Shown: positions 26,305 to 35,619, numbered from the stretch's first letter. The stretch is 40,949 bases of DNA from UBA1413 sp964461455 (GCA_964461455.1 CAYWUJ010000022.1:1-40949); one strand, 5' to 3'. The notes: generated from the sequence alone by a model not told the origin. Translations and numbers: made by a program.

Positions 26305-27282
26305 CTATTCCGCGGTGCCCTGAATGGTTTGAATGGAGCCGTCGGCGTTGTATTCCAGTTCCGCCACCTTGAGGCTGCGCAGCCACGCCTTTCCTCCTGA
26401 AGGGGCACTGTCGTGGTGGAAGAGATACCATTTGCCTTTGAACTCCACGATCGAATGGTGGGTGGTCCACCCCACCACCGGGGTGAGGATAACGCCCTGG
26501 TAGGTGAAGGGTCCGTAGGGATGGTCGCCGGTGGCGTAGCACAGCCGGTGGGTATTTCCGGTAGAATAGGAGAAATAGTATTTCCCGTTGTACTTGTGCA
26601 TCCAGGCGGCTTCGAAGAAACGGCGGTCGTGGTCGCCGGCGGTCAGGGGCTTTCCGTTCTCGTCGAGGATGACCAAGTCGCGCGGTTCTTCGGCGAATTC
26701 GAGCATGTCGTCACTCAAGCGGGCCACCCGGGCGGTGAGGGCAAGCTCCCCATCGGCAGGTTCATGGCCGCACTCGATGGCCTTGTTGTTCCGGTAGCGC
26801 TGAAGCTGTCCGCCCCATAACCCGCCAAAATAGATGTAAAAAGTGCCGTCGTCATCATGGAAGACACAGGGATCGATCGAGTAGCTTCCCTTCATGGGGG
26901 CGTCGAGGGGTTTGAAAGGCCCCTCAGGCCTGTCGGAAATGGCCACCCCGATGCGGAAGATGTCGTTCCGGTCCTTCAGAGGGAAGTAAAGGTAGTACCT
27001 GCCATCCTTGTATGCGCAGTCGGAATCCCAAAGCTGACGCCCCGCCCAGGGGATCTCCTCCACATGGAGTGCAACACCGTGATCGGTGACTTCTCCATCG
27101 ATACAATCCATCGAGAAGATATGATAATCGTACATATTGAAATGATCGCCATTATCATTTTCAGGAACTCCCGATTCTACATCGTGGGAAGGATAAATAT
27201 AGATTTTCCCGTTAAAAACATGCACAGCAGGATCTGCTGCATAAATACCATCGATCAGGTATTTCTTTTTCTTTTTGTTCAT
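26305..27282 (-). CDS. GH43 glycosidase (beta-xylosidase / alpha-L-arabinofuranosidase type), cytoplasmic
   Basis: This 325-residue protein is a single five-bladed propeller domain of GH43. The three catalytic carboxylates are visible: Asp17 in YAADPAVHVF (base), Asp137 in YSIDPCVFHDDDGTFY (pKa modulator) and Glu224 in RRFFEAAWMHKYNGKYYF (acid). The N-terminus is MNKKKKKYLIDG, with no signal peptide, so the enzyme should work in the cytoplasm on imported oligosaccharides. GH43 enzymes remove xylose or arabinose with inversion; subfamily cannot be fixed here. It is the last gene of the operon, 7 bases after the kinase stop, consistent with translational coupling. Confidence 0.92.
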   Translation of the reverse strand: MNKKKKKYLIDGIYAADPAVHVFNGKIYIYPSHDVESGVPENDNGDHFNMYDYHIFSMDCIDGEVTDHGVALHVEEIPWAGRQLWDSDCAYKDGRYYLYFPLKDRNDIFRIGVAISDRPEGPFKPLDAPMKGSYSIDPCVFHDDDGTFYIYFGGLWGGQLQRYRNNKAIECGHEPADGELALTARVARLSDDMLEFAEEPRDLVILDENGKPLTAGDHDRRFFEAAWMHKYNGKYYFSYSTGNTHRLCYATGDHPYGPFTYQGVILTPVVGWTTHHSIVEFKGKWYLFHHDSAPSGGKAWLRSLKVAELEYNADGSIQTIQGTAE

Positions 27283-27289
27283 CTCTCTG

Positions 27290-28183
27290 TTAAGAATGTT
27301 TTTCTTCTATTCGTTTATAAACTTCTTCCAGGGTCCCGCTAAACGGCCCGGGTGTTTCCATTTTTATCGATACCAGGGCGGCGGCAAACTTCAACGACTC
27401 TGCAACATCATGATCCAGCCTGTGTGAAAGGTAAGCCGCAAAGGTCGTATCACCACGGCCTGTTCTGCCCGATACGTTACTGTTGGAGAATTTCTCATAG
27501 TAGGTTTTCCCGTTAACCCGTGCCAGTACTCCCTCTGAATGGGTAATCATCACTTCAGGGCACCCCCATGATTCGACAATGACAGCTGCCTTCTCCAGGT
27601 CGTCGGTACCGGTCAGAAGTTTTGCTTCCACAATATCGAGTTTCAGCTTGTTCATCATGGCTGCGATCTCTTCTTTACCGGCCACATCACTGAACTCATG
27701 GTTTTTGGTCACCGGATGGATATGACGGACGAAACTTTGCATATCGACCGACAAGCTCTGGTAATTCCGGGTTTTCAAAGCTTTCATCAGGGGCATGTCG
27801 AATTCGGTATCCGATATCCCTGCCAGATGAACGCATGTGGAATCGAGTTCTGGAACGTCATCGATTGATATCAACCCGGCCGATTTGATGAGGGTCATTT
27901 CACGTTCATCCACATTGGCGGAATAGTGCAATACCCTGTTGTAAGAAGTCTCTTCGGCCGGAATAAGAAAAGTATCAATTCCGAGATCCTTCATTGGTTG
28001 AAGAATATGTTCGTCTTTCTCAGCCATCTTCGTGACTACGGCGACCCTCTTCCCCACTCTTGCGGCGACCATGGCCCCGCATAAAACGGCGCTGCCGGGA
28101 GCGACGCGGGCCACTCCTCCAAACGGGATAATTTCGTCGTAGACCATGTGCCCTACAAACGTAATATCATATTTTTTGTTCAT
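27290..28183 (-). CDS. PfkB-family carbohydrate kinase
   Basis: This 297-residue protein has the ribokinase/PfkB fold. The C-terminal signature reads SGRTGRGDTTFAAYLSHRL, with the catalytic base Asp245; the usual GAGD is GRGD here, so the anion-hole loop has Arg in place of Ala. The N-terminal part has the substrate-binding GG..A (FGGVARVAPGSAV) and ends with a nucleotide-binding helix. The substrate is not clear; the arrangement is like sugar or polyol kinases of the inositol-kinase-like branch. As part of the operon it probably phosphorylates a sugar released by the cytoplasmic glycosidases, or a downstream ketose. No isomerase is encoded beside it. Confidence 0.85.
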   Translation of the reverse strand: MNKKYDITFVGHMVYDEIIPFGGVARVAPGSAVLCGAMVAARVGKRVAVVTKMAEKDEHILQPMKDLGIDTFLIPAEETSYNRVLHYSANVDEREMTLIKSAGLISIDDVPELDSTCVHLAGISDTEFDMPLMKALKTRNYQSLSVDMQSFVRHIHPVTKNHEFSDVAGKEEIAAMMNKLKLDIVEAKLLTGTDDLEKAAVIVESWGCPEVMITHSEGVLARVNGKTYYEKFSNSNVSGRTGRGDTTFAAYLSHRLDHDVAESLKFAAALVSIKMETPGPFSGTLEEVYKRIEEKHS

Positions 28184-28227
28184 AATAGACGTTTTTAGTC
28201 GTAATGTAAACTAACTCGTGCACATTC

Positions 28228-30771
28228 TCATGCCTGTTCATCATGGCTCAGCAACCAAGGATAGAAAGGGATCAGGTCCTTCGGATCCACTGTTCCGGTT
28301 TGGTTTTTCGCACGCAAATCCTTCACATGGTTCATCACCAGATGGGTCCATACAGCCCCCGGCCTTGGATAAGCAGCCACAATGTAGTGAGGCCCTTTTT
28401 CGGTCTCACCGGCTTCCATTTCAAGTTCTGCCCTGAGATTATCGGGGGTTATCATGGTATTGGCGTAATCGAAAATCACACGGTCCATGTGTTTGTAAAC
28501 CTCTTTACTTTCCTCCACCATTCCGTAATAATCCAGTAACTGGGCAAAGACATAGTTTGAAGTGGTATACACATCCTGTCCCTGTTCCGACTCTACCGGT
28601 TCCCCGTCCTTGGTTTTACACATGGCCCAGCCCATGAAGGCCTTATTGGTATTATAAATCGTTTTCAGGATCTTTTTCACGCGTTCCTCCGGAATTGCTG
28701 GTGTTTCACCAATAGCATTCAAATACCACAACGCATCGAGCTGATTCGTCCAAACATCGGTATTTGACTCTCCCGATTCAGGATCAAAACAGGTGATATA
28801 ATACTCCAGTTTTTCCCCTTTTTTATTCACATCTTCACGCCACAGTTGCTCGAAACTGGCCCATGCTTTATCATATTTTGACTGAATATGTTTTTCGTCT
28901 TCTTTTTCACCCAGCATTTGCGCCATTTTGATCATAGCCTGGCAACCGCCCAGGAATTGCGTGGCATCGTAAGCATCGGCACCAAAAAGAACCAGGTTGT
29001 CAAAGGTATTCTTCACATCGTCGGGATTTCCTTCGGGAATTCCATCCCCGTCAAAATCGAGTTTTAACAGCGAATCCAATCCGAATTTCATGGTTTCCCA
29101 GTTCGATTTCAGGAATTCCATATCGCCTGTGAACTTCACATTCCGGAGTATGCGCATCATCAGTTTCGGATAGAGGTCGACCCAGTAATTGTTATTGTAC
29201 CAGGCATAATCGCTCACATTGCGCAGCGGATGACCCTTCGACAACATACATACATCATGAGCCACGCTGCCCAGGGTCTTGAAATCATCGCGGATCTGGG
29301 TCAACTTCTTCCCTTCGTATTCTTCGGGGTTCTCCTCAAAATGCATCCTGGCTTCTACAAATGAAGCATGATGGTGGTACCAGCGCGGAGTAGGATCAAC
29401 GGCATTGATGGAATCAATAAACGCCTGGCATAAATCTTTTTCCACATTGGGGAACAGCATGAGCAACACCATGGAGTACCAGTCCACGTCGGAAGGATCG
29501 ATATAGGAATAGTCGAAACATTCGAGGAAACGTGCTTTTTCAACGCCATTTTCTTCAATCCAGATATTTGCGTTTGAAAGCGGGAAATGAAGCTCGTTCA
29601 GCATAAGCCGCGTCAACCGCAGGGCCCCTTCGCGATCGTTCTGATAAGAAGAACTGGATGATATTAAATTGAAGATACGTTCCTGAATGGTTATCGTCGC
29701 ATTCCACCACTGCGGGTAACTTTCAAGAGCGATCCCGACCATATCCAATGCCCGGGTTCCGGCATTTTTAAAATTCCTGATGTATTTCCGGTCGAATCTC
29801 TTTCCGTCAATATATTCCTGCACAGGGAAGTCAAGGACCACAGCGAAAGGGATGGTCTTGGACTGGCCCGGACGAAGGGTCATGGTTAAACTGATGGCGG
29901 CGCCATAATCCCGGCGGTTGATGGGTTCGCATTTTTCATAAAAGTTCCCTTCGGAAGAAATCAGAAGATCGCCTGCGTATTTATTCAGCAAGAAATAGGG
30001 TTGAGTATCCACGGCAACACCGGGAACCTCAGAAACGGCGATGATCATTTTGTTTTCAGTTTGTGTGCTGCCCATCACCACACCGGTGATGCCATTCATT
30101 TCAAACGCTTCATGTTTCTGTCCCGAAATGGCGGCACTGCTCACGAAAACGCTGTCCTGGTCGGTAGGCTTCAGCTCCTTTTCCTGCAAATTGACCAGAG
30201 AAGGCCGTGGCACCACCAGGGTATATTCCTGTTCCTCCTCGGTGGTGTTTTCCACAATAAATTCCTCAACGCTGACAGGCATCAGGGTTTGCTCATTGCC
30301 TGCCAATAACGGGGAAATGAACCTCCTGGTTACCTTCACATCTTCCAGGGAATATTCAATTTCCAAAGAAGGGGTGGCAATGGTCATTTTGATGTTTTCT
30401 TCGTCGACAGCTGCGGGATAGTAGTTTTTCATCGCCGGAATATCGTCAGACTCCGTTTCGCCGGGTTGCCGTTGGGTCAGTAAGGTGTTTCCCTCGTAGG
30501 TGCTGATGTATGGTGCAGAGCCAAACTGAACCGCCTTTTGGTTGAGCAGGATCAGGCGGCCGGCATCGTTAAACCGGTTATACAGGCCATAAGGCGAAAT
30601 GCCGATGGAACAGGTGGGCGCTCCCATGATGGCCACGGTATGCGGGAACTGCAAACACTTGGACATCCCCTGAAAATGCACCGTCATTTTGTTATTCTCG
30701 TATATGTCAGCGATCCTGGGTCCCGGTATGGTGTAAAGTTCTTTAATATTGAAGGAATTGGACTTGGTCAT
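28228..30771 (-). CDS. GH116-like beta-glycosidase, cytoplasmic
   Basis: This 847-residue protein has an N-terminal beta-sandwich (~1-340) and a C-terminal (alpha/alpha)6 barrel, as in GH116 beta-glucosidase/xylosidase/GBA2 enzymes. The family landmarks are FLECFDYSYIDPSDVDWYSM (Glu417, nucleophile), GSVAHDVC, YWVDLYPKLMMRILRN, the DFDGDGIPEGNPDD loop and NTFDNLVLFGADAYDATQFL (Asp591, acid/base). These correspond to the conserved GH116 order FLE-DY, IPHD, WKDLNPKF, DGDGxPE, TYDTW. Sequence drift is considerable, so substrate transfer from known members is unsafe. There is no signal peptide, in keeping with the GH3, kinase and GH43 beside it. It starts 139 bases after the GH3 stop. Confidence 0.85.
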   Translation of the reverse strand: MTKSNSFNIKELYTIPGPRIADIYENNKMTVHFQGMSKCLQFPHTVAIMGAPTCSIGISPYGLYNRFNDAGRLILLNQKAVQFGSAPYISTYEGNTLLTQRQPGETESDDIPAMKNYYPAAVDEENIKMTIATPSLEIEYSLEDVKVTRRFISPLLAGNEQTLMPVSVEEFIVENTTEEEQEYTLVVPRPSLVNLQEKELKPTDQDSVFVSSAAISGQKHEAFEMNGITGVVMGSTQTENKMIIAVSEVPGVAVDTQPYFLLNKYAGDLLISSEGNFYEKCEPINRRDYGAAISLTMTLRPGQSKTIPFAVVLDFPVQEYIDGKRFDRKYIRNFKNAGTRALDMVGIALESYPQWWNATITIQERIFNLISSSSSYQNDREGALRLTRLMLNELHFPLSNANIWIEENGVEKARFLECFDYSYIDPSDVDWYSMVLLMLFPNVEKDLCQAFIDSINAVDPTPRWYHHHASFVEARMHFEENPEEYEGKKLTQIRDDFKTLGSVAHDVCMLSKGHPLRNVSDYAWYNNNYWVDLYPKLMMRILRNVKFTGDMEFLKSNWETMKFGLDSLLKLDFDGDGIPEGNPDDVKNTFDNLVLFGADAYDATQFLGGCQAMIKMAQMLGEKEDEKHIQSKYDKAWASFEQLWREDVNKKGEKLEYYITCFDPESGESNTDVWTNQLDALWYLNAIGETPAIPEERVKKILKTIYNTNKAFMGWAMCKTKDGEPVESEQGQDVYTTSNYVFAQLLDYYGMVEESKEVYKHMDRVIFDYANTMITPDNLRAELEMEAGETEKGPHYIVAAYPRPGAVWTHLVMNHVKDLRAKNQTGTVDPKDLIPFYPWLLSHDEQA

Positions 30772-30910
30772 TTTTTTTACTTAATAAGTTTAACAAAGCC
30801 GGTTCTGTCAGGTTCCGGCAATTTAACCAGATTCCGGGCGCCAGCAGGCTAAAAAAGCATGGCTGACACCCGGAATATTGTTCGTTCAAATAGAATGCAA
30901 GGCGGTGTGA

Positions 30911-32746
30911 TTAGCACTTACCTTGCCATACATTGACATTTTTCTTCCTTTTTTCCTTTGTTGGTTCAACATCGGGTTGTTCAGGAATATTTGCCTCTGC
31001 GCTTAAATCAATCGGCATTTTTGTCGTAGGATAGGGTTTAATTTTGCCAAACAATAAATCGGCAGAAACCCTGATAGAATCGGGAGTGCCCGAGAAATTA
31101 CACACCACGGCATCGGCCACGGTGGTCGTGCCTTTCCGGTACGGGAAATTGGTGACGACAACCACGTCATGCCCTGCCTTTTTGAGGGCTTTCACAAGAT
31201 GCGTGTTATTTCCACGTTTCTCGATACGGGCGTAGTAATTGGTCATCACCACCAGGTCGGCATCCTTGGCCAATCTCAAGGCTTCTTCCACATCTTCTTC
31301 GGAAGCATAGAATGCCGTATCATCCAGAATAACATTAGTAGAATGTTTGGTCATCTGCTCACAGAACATGTGGGCATGGCTGTACATGTCTTTTCCGAGG
31401 AATTCGTAAGGTATGGTTTGCTCGATCACGAGTATTTTCTGGTCGGGACTTAAGGGCAGCAATTTTTTATCATCGCGGACCACCAACAATGCCTTGTGGG
31501 CTACTTCCCATGAAAAATCACGGTTTTCTTTGTTTCTTACAATGGCTGTTGTTTCTTTGGGATCCATTTTGCCGGCTTTTTCGAACAAGCCCTGGTCATA
31601 CTTTCTGTTGAGCAAACGACGTACGGCATCATTGACACGTTCTATAGGAAGCGTGCCTTCTTCGACCGCCTTTTTAATTCCGAACAAACACTGTGAACGG
31701 GATTCGTCGTCGGCTTTGAGCAATATCGTATCCACACCGGCTTCAATGGCCATAGCACAAGCCAGCGGAAGCGGCCATTTTTTCAGGATTGCGGCCATAC
31801 CAATCGCATCGGAAACGATAATACCATCGAATCCCATTTCACCTCTCAGCAGGTCGGTAAGAATCTTTTTCGAAAGTGTCGCCGGATATTCATCATCATA
31901 AGCGGGGAATATCGTGTGTGCCGTCATCAGCGCTGATGCGCCGGCGTCAACACCTGCCTGGAATGCCTTTAGTTCGACATTCTGCATGCGTTTTTTATCG
32001 CCCCGGCAAACATCGAGGGTGTCGTGAGCATCGGTAGCTGAATCACCACGGCCTGCGAAGTGTTTGATGGTTGCGGTGACGCCGGCATCCTCATATCCGC
32101 GTACGGTGGCATCGATGAACTTGACGATGACATCGGGATCGTCGCCAAAGGAACGCACGCCGATTTCGGGGTTCAGAGGGTTTATGTTCACGTCGCAAAC
32201 AGGGTGATAGAATTGTGTGACCCCCATTGCCGCCATCTGCCGTCCCATCAGGTTGGCGATCTTATAGGCAAGATCCACATCCCCTATGGCGGTAATACCC
32301 ATCGGAGGTATAAACTGCAAAACACCACCCGAGGAATAGTCGTTCTTGAAATCACCTTCCATATCGATGGTAACGTGAAGGGGAATTCCCGAAGGCCGGT
32401 CCATGGCGATTTTCTGAAGGTTATTGAGCGCTTCGGTGAGTTCTTCCGGGGTCACGCTGATCCCAAAAGCGCGCGAGTCGAACCAGGTATGGGCGATATC
32501 AAAATAGTCCGCGGGTTTTTCGAAGTCCGGATCAACCTGTGAGCGTCCCCAATAAAGATTCTTGCAGGTTTCCAACGCATAGGGTTCCAGGCAAATCCCT
32601 CCCGCGTGCAATTTGGTAATTTGTTCAATGCCTGAGGGGGTAGGTAAAGCGCCCCTCCAGGTAAAGGTAAGCAATTGGCCGCATTTCTCCAGCAGGCTCA
32701 TTTTCGCGATTTTCGCCGAAACAAAAGCATCTCTTTCTTTTGACAT
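30911..32746 (-). CDS. GH3 glycosidase with NagZ-type Asp-His dyad, cytoplasmic
   Basis: This 611-residue protein has the GH3 (beta/alpha)8 domain and an alpha/beta sandwich (~400-560). The nucleophile is Asp313 in GIIVSDAIGM. The segment KHFAGRGDSATDAHDTLD keeps the KHF-G-G-D-x-H pattern of NagZ-type N-acetylhexosaminidases, where the His (here 241) with Asp239 acts as general acid/base in place of Glu. Such GH3 enzymes act on N-acetylglucosaminides, by hydrolysis or, in some, phosphorolysis. That does not sit easily with the GH10 and GH43 in this operon. No signal peptide is present. The start is supported by an AAGGAG site 7 bases upstream (32754-32759). Confidence 0.88.
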   Translation of the reverse strand: MSKERDAFVSAKIAKMSLLEKCGQLLTFTWRGALPTPSGIEQITKLHAGGICLEPYALETCKNLYWGRSQVDPDFEKPADYFDIAHTWFDSRAFGISVTPEELTEALNNLQKIAMDRPSGIPLHVTIDMEGDFKNDYSSGGVLQFIPPMGITAIGDVDLAYKIANLMGRQMAAMGVTQFYHPVCDVNINPLNPEIGVRSFGDDPDVIVKFIDATVRGYEDAGVTATIKHFAGRGDSATDAHDTLDVCRGDKKRMQNVELKAFQAGVDAGASALMTAHTIFPAYDDEYPATLSKKILTDLLRGEMGFDGIIVSDAIGMAAILKKWPLPLACAMAIEAGVDTILLKADDESRSQCLFGIKKAVEEGTLPIERVNDAVRRLLNRKYDQGLFEKAGKMDPKETTAIVRNKENRDFSWEVAHKALLVVRDDKKLLPLSPDQKILVIEQTIPYEFLGKDMYSHAHMFCEQMTKHSTNVILDDTAFYASEEDVEEALRLAKDADLVVMTNYYARIEKRGNNTHLVKALKKAGHDVVVVTNFPYRKGTTTVADAVVCNFSGTPDSIRVSADLLFGKIKPYPTTKMPIDLSAEANIPEQPDVEPTKEKRKKNVNVWQGKC

Positions 32747-32865
32747 AATGTGTCTCCTTAATAGTTTACTGGTTATTGTTGTGTATTGATAAACGTTTAT
32801 AAATGCTTAATTCATCATTCCCCCCTGCAGGACAGTCCGGGGTCCCTCCCCCGCCCGCAAGACCG
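32747..32865. promoter_or_regulatory. Intergenic region between GH10 and GH3 with operator-like palindrome
   Basis: This 119-base gap is large for the operon. It holds a perfect 12-base palindrome ATAAACGTTTAT (32789-32800) with a central CG, the shape of LacI-family operators, inside an AT-rich stretch that could carry an internal promoter for GH3. A GC-rich inverted repeat (GGAC/GTCC) lies nearer to GH10. No LacI-type gene is in the window. Regulatory function is inferred. Confidence 0.4.
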
Positions 32866-33990
32866 TCACTTTTTCATATATTTTCCCAGGAAGGGTTTGG
32901 GCTGGTAGTTGCGGTCAATGATCAGCGGGTAGTCGGTGCGGCCCCGCACCGGCCAGTTGTTTTTCCAGGAGGTGTTGTCGGTGGTGCCCCAGGCGGTGAC
33001 GCGGGTAACGATGTCGCTGTGTTTGAGGAGGAGGTCGAAGAATTCACCCATTCTGTTGTTCCAGACCACCAAAACGGAATCGGGGAAACCCTCTTTGTAA
33101 GGGTTGAGGCTTTCCCGGTATTCGAAGCTGGCCGACACCTCGGCGCCTACTTTGGGATCGGGGAAGGGGAGCAGTGACATGTCGAGTTCGGTGATCATCA
33201 CGGTAGCTCCTGCGTTGCCATAAGCCACGATGGCTTTTTCATACTCTTCAAGGGTGGGATGGTCCATCCCGATGTGGCCCTGCATGCCCACGCCGTCGAT
33301 GCGGAGGCCGCGTTCACGCAGCTGTCCGATCAGCTTCACGATGGCTTCCACCTTACCGGGATACCATTCGTTGTAGTCATTGTAGTAGAGTTCGGCATCG
33401 GGGTCGGCTTCATGGGCAAACTGAAAGGCCAGGGGGATGAACTCCTCGCCCAGGATCTGATAAAACCGGCTTTGGCGGTAGGATCCGTCTTCGTTGAAGG
33501 CCTCGTTGACCACATCCCATCCCTTCACCTTGCCTTTATAGCGGCCTACGACGGTATAGATATGGTCTTTCATGCGTTGGGTGAGCACTTCCGGGGTGAC
33601 GGTGTTCCCGAGCGAGTCGGTGAAGAACCACCGGGGAGCCTGGGAGTGCCATAGCAGCACGTGGCCGGTGATGAACATGTTGTTAGCTTCGCCGAAGGCC
33701 ACCATCTGGTCGGGCAGTTCCCACTTGAATTCCCCTTCGCGGGGATGAATCGGACCGGGCTTCATGCAGTTTTCGGCCACGATGGCGTTGAAGTGTTTTT
33801 TGATGACCTCCACACCGGGGGTATCCTTTCCGGTGATTTCCCAGGCGTTCATCGCCGTGCCTATGTAGAATTTGCCGTCAAAGGCCTCCTTCAGGGTGGA
33901 GGTTTTGGCGGTTTTTGATGCCGGATTGCAGGCACCCATGATGATGGTGGCCAGCCCCAGGGCGGCGCCAAGTTTAATAAATCTTACCAT
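32866..33990 (-). CDS. GH10 endo-beta-1,4-xylanase, lipoprotein
   Basis: The longest frame starts at 34035, abutting the transporter stop; ATG 33990 (MVRFIKLGAALGLATIIMGAC) gives a proper lipoprotein signal with the lipobox Cys in GAC, and is preferred (374 residues). The TIM barrel of GH10 follows. The acid/base Glu is in GWDVVNEAF (ORF residue 178 from the long start) and the nucleophile in MITELDMS (283). Other family marks are AENCMKPGPIHP, HVLLWHSQAP and GVGMQGHIGM. It hydrolyses internal beta-1,4 bonds in xylan. As a lipoprotein it is expected in the envelope and would supply xylo-oligosaccharides to the symporter encoded just before it. The only non-cytoplasmic enzyme of the operon. 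Confidence 0.95.
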   Translation of the reverse strand: MVRFIKLGAALGLATIIMGACNPASKTAKTSTLKEAFDGKFYIGTAMNAWEITGKDTPGVEVIKKHFNAIVAENCMKPGPIHPREGEFKWELPDQMVAFGEANNMFITGHVLLWHSQAPRWFFTDSLGNTVTPEVLTQRMKDHIYTVVGRYKGKVKGWDVVNEAFNEDGSYRQSRFYQILGEEFIPLAFQFAHEADPDAELYYNDYNEWYPGKVEAIVKLIGQLRERGLRIDGVGMQGHIGMDHPTLEEYEKAIVAYGNAGATVMITELDMSLLPFPDPKVGAEVSASFEYRESLNPYKEGFPDSVLVVWNNRMGEFFDLLLKHSDIVTRVTAWGTTDNTSWKNNWPVRGRTDYPLIIDRNYQPKPFLGKYMKK

Positions 33991-34035
33991 GTTATAAATC
34001 ATTAAGTTAGTTTTCAAAAATGGTTTTAACCTCAC

Positions 34036-35499
34036 TTACCGGCGTGCTTCCAGCTCTTTCTGGATTTGGGTTTCCATTTTTTTGTTGATTTCGTAGTAGA
34101 AGAGGCAGATGGCCACGGCCACACAGAAGGTGATAAAAGGATAGATACTCATGGCGGTTTTGATGCCGTTGATGGTGGCATCATTTTGTACGGCCAGGCC
34201 TTCCTTGTACCCGTAGATGGCGAGAATTCCGGCCACCATGGCGCCGCCGATGGCCAGTCCGGCCTTGAGGCCGAAGATCATGGCCGAGAAGATGATGGCG
34301 GTAGCGCGGCGGTTATTTTTCCATTCCGAGTAGTCGGCCACGTCGGCGATCATGGCCCACAAAATCGGGGTGCCGATTCCGTAGAAGAAGCCATGGGCCA
34401 CCTGGGTGGTGAAAACCAGTCCGATCGACTCATGCCCCCAAAAGTAGAACATCAGCTGCATGAGGGCCGCCAAAAAGAGGCTGTAACCGAAGACGTCGCG
34501 TTTTCCGAAGCGGTCGGCCAGGGGTTTGGAGAGGGCAATGCCGATGAGTCCCATGATAATCCCCCCGGCATTGAAGAGGCTGAAGGCCGAGGTGGGGGCA
34601 TCTTCAGGCCAGGTGAAGCCCACCAGTCCCATGCCGGTCAGCATGCTGTTGAGTCCGGCGATGAACCTGTTAAAGCCCACATTCTCGAGGAAGAGCGCCA
34701 GGGCCTCCTCGCTCAGGTAATTCTCGAAATAATAGACATACATGCCCCCCTTGAGGGAGAGGGTGACGAAAATGAAAATCGTGATCAGGAGCATGGCGAT
34801 CCACGGCTTGTTGTGGAAGAGGTCCTTCAGGTCGGTCCTTACGCTCGTCTGCTGTTCCTGTTTGGGCACGATCCGCTCACGGGTGGTCAGGAAGGTGATG
34901 ACGAAAAAGACGATACCGGTAATGGAAAAGAGGAGCATGGTCTTCTCGAAACCCACCGTTTTGTCCCCATCGCCGAGGATGAGCACCAGGGGAAGCAGGA
35001 GACTCTGGACGATGAACTGGGCGATGTTGACGGCCACGAAGCGGTAACTCGAAATGCTGTTGCGTTCCTTCATGTCACCGGTCAGCACCCCGCTGAGCGA
35101 GGCATAGGGAAGGTTGTTCATCGAGTAGACGACCACCAGCAGGAAATAGGTAATCATGGCATAAGCCACCTTACCGTTCAGGCCGAAATTGGGAGTGCTG
35201 AAAGCCAGAAGGGCGATCACCCCAAAGGGCACGGCGGTCCAGAGGATCCACGGGCGGAACTTACCCCAGCGGGTGTTGGTGCGGTCGGCGATGATTCCCA
35301 TCACGGGATTGAAAAAGGCACCGAACATCCCCCCTGTAAAGATGATCGCCGAGGCCGCCGCCGGGGGAATTTTAAAGACATCGGTGTAAAAGAAGGCCAA
35401 AAAGGTCATCAGGGTCTGGAAAATCAGGTTGGCTGAGAAATCGCCCAAACTATACCCGATTTTCTCGAGCACGGAAACTTTCTGAGAAGGTAAATTCAT
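34036..35499 (-). CDS. GPH-family sugar:cation symporter (MelB-like)
   Basis: This 487-residue membrane protein has about 12 transmembrane helices and the signature of the glycoside-pentoside-hexuronide:cation symporters. Conserved elements are EKIGYSLGDFSANLIFQTLM at the N-terminus (which includes the DFxxN motif), DRTNTRWGKFRPWILW in loop 2-3, and YSEWKNNRRATAIIFSA (the YxEWKxGxR pattern) in the second half. It imports short oligosaccharides or pentosides across the inner membrane with Na+ or H+. It is the first gene of the operon, so transport and cytoplasmic breakdown are coupled. A large plus-strand frame over the gene (34066-35436) is an antisense shadow. Confidence 0.94.
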   Translation of the reverse strand: MNLPSQKVSVLEKIGYSLGDFSANLIFQTLMTFLAFFYTDVFKIPPAAASAIIFTGGMFGAFFNPVMGIIADRTNTRWGKFRPWILWTAVPFGVIALLAFSTPNFGLNGKVAYAMITYFLLVVVYSMNNLPYASLSGVLTGDMKERNSISSYRFVAVNIAQFIVQSLLLPLVLILGDGDKTVGFEKTMLLFSITGIVFFVITFLTTRERIVPKQEQQTSVRTDLKDLFHNKPWIAMLLITIFIFVTLSLKGGMYVYYFENYLSEEALALFLENVGFNRFIAGLNSMLTGMGLVGFTWPEDAPTSAFSLFNAGGIIMGLIGIALSKPLADRFGKRDVFGYSLFLAALMQLMFYFWGHESIGLVFTTQVAHGFFYGIGTPILWAMIADVADYSEWKNNRRATAIIFSAMIFGLKAGLAIGGAMVAGILAIYGYKEGLAVQNDATINGIKTAMSIYPFITFCVAVAICLFYYEINKKMETQIQKELEARR

Positions 35500-35585
35500 G
35501 AAGGCTAATTTAATTGGTTTATTATTGGCTTATACTGATCGATATCTGATGGTTTAAACTGGTCGTTTTTTTTGGCTAAACCTCA

Positions 35586-35619
35586 CAAAGATAAAAATCT
35601 CTGAAACATGGTTTCCAAT
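35586..35619 (-). promoter_or_regulatory. Bacteroidota-type promoter for the symporter operon
   Basis: On the minus strand TATCTTTG (35586-35593) matches the -7 consensus TAnnTTTG exactly. A TTG box lies 22 bases upstream (35616-35618), close to the usual ~19-21 spacing. Transcription would start near 35578, giving a leader of about 80 bases before the symporter ATG. Leader sequence includes the GTTTAAAC palindrome (35552-35559), which may bind a regulator. Confidence 0.55.

Noticed and set aside
34066..35436. Long plus-strand open frame (456 codons) over the symporter gene
   Set aside because: Antisense shadow of a clear membrane transporter. Its translation is rich in His, Glu and Gly without a domain, as expected from the complement of hydrophobic codons.
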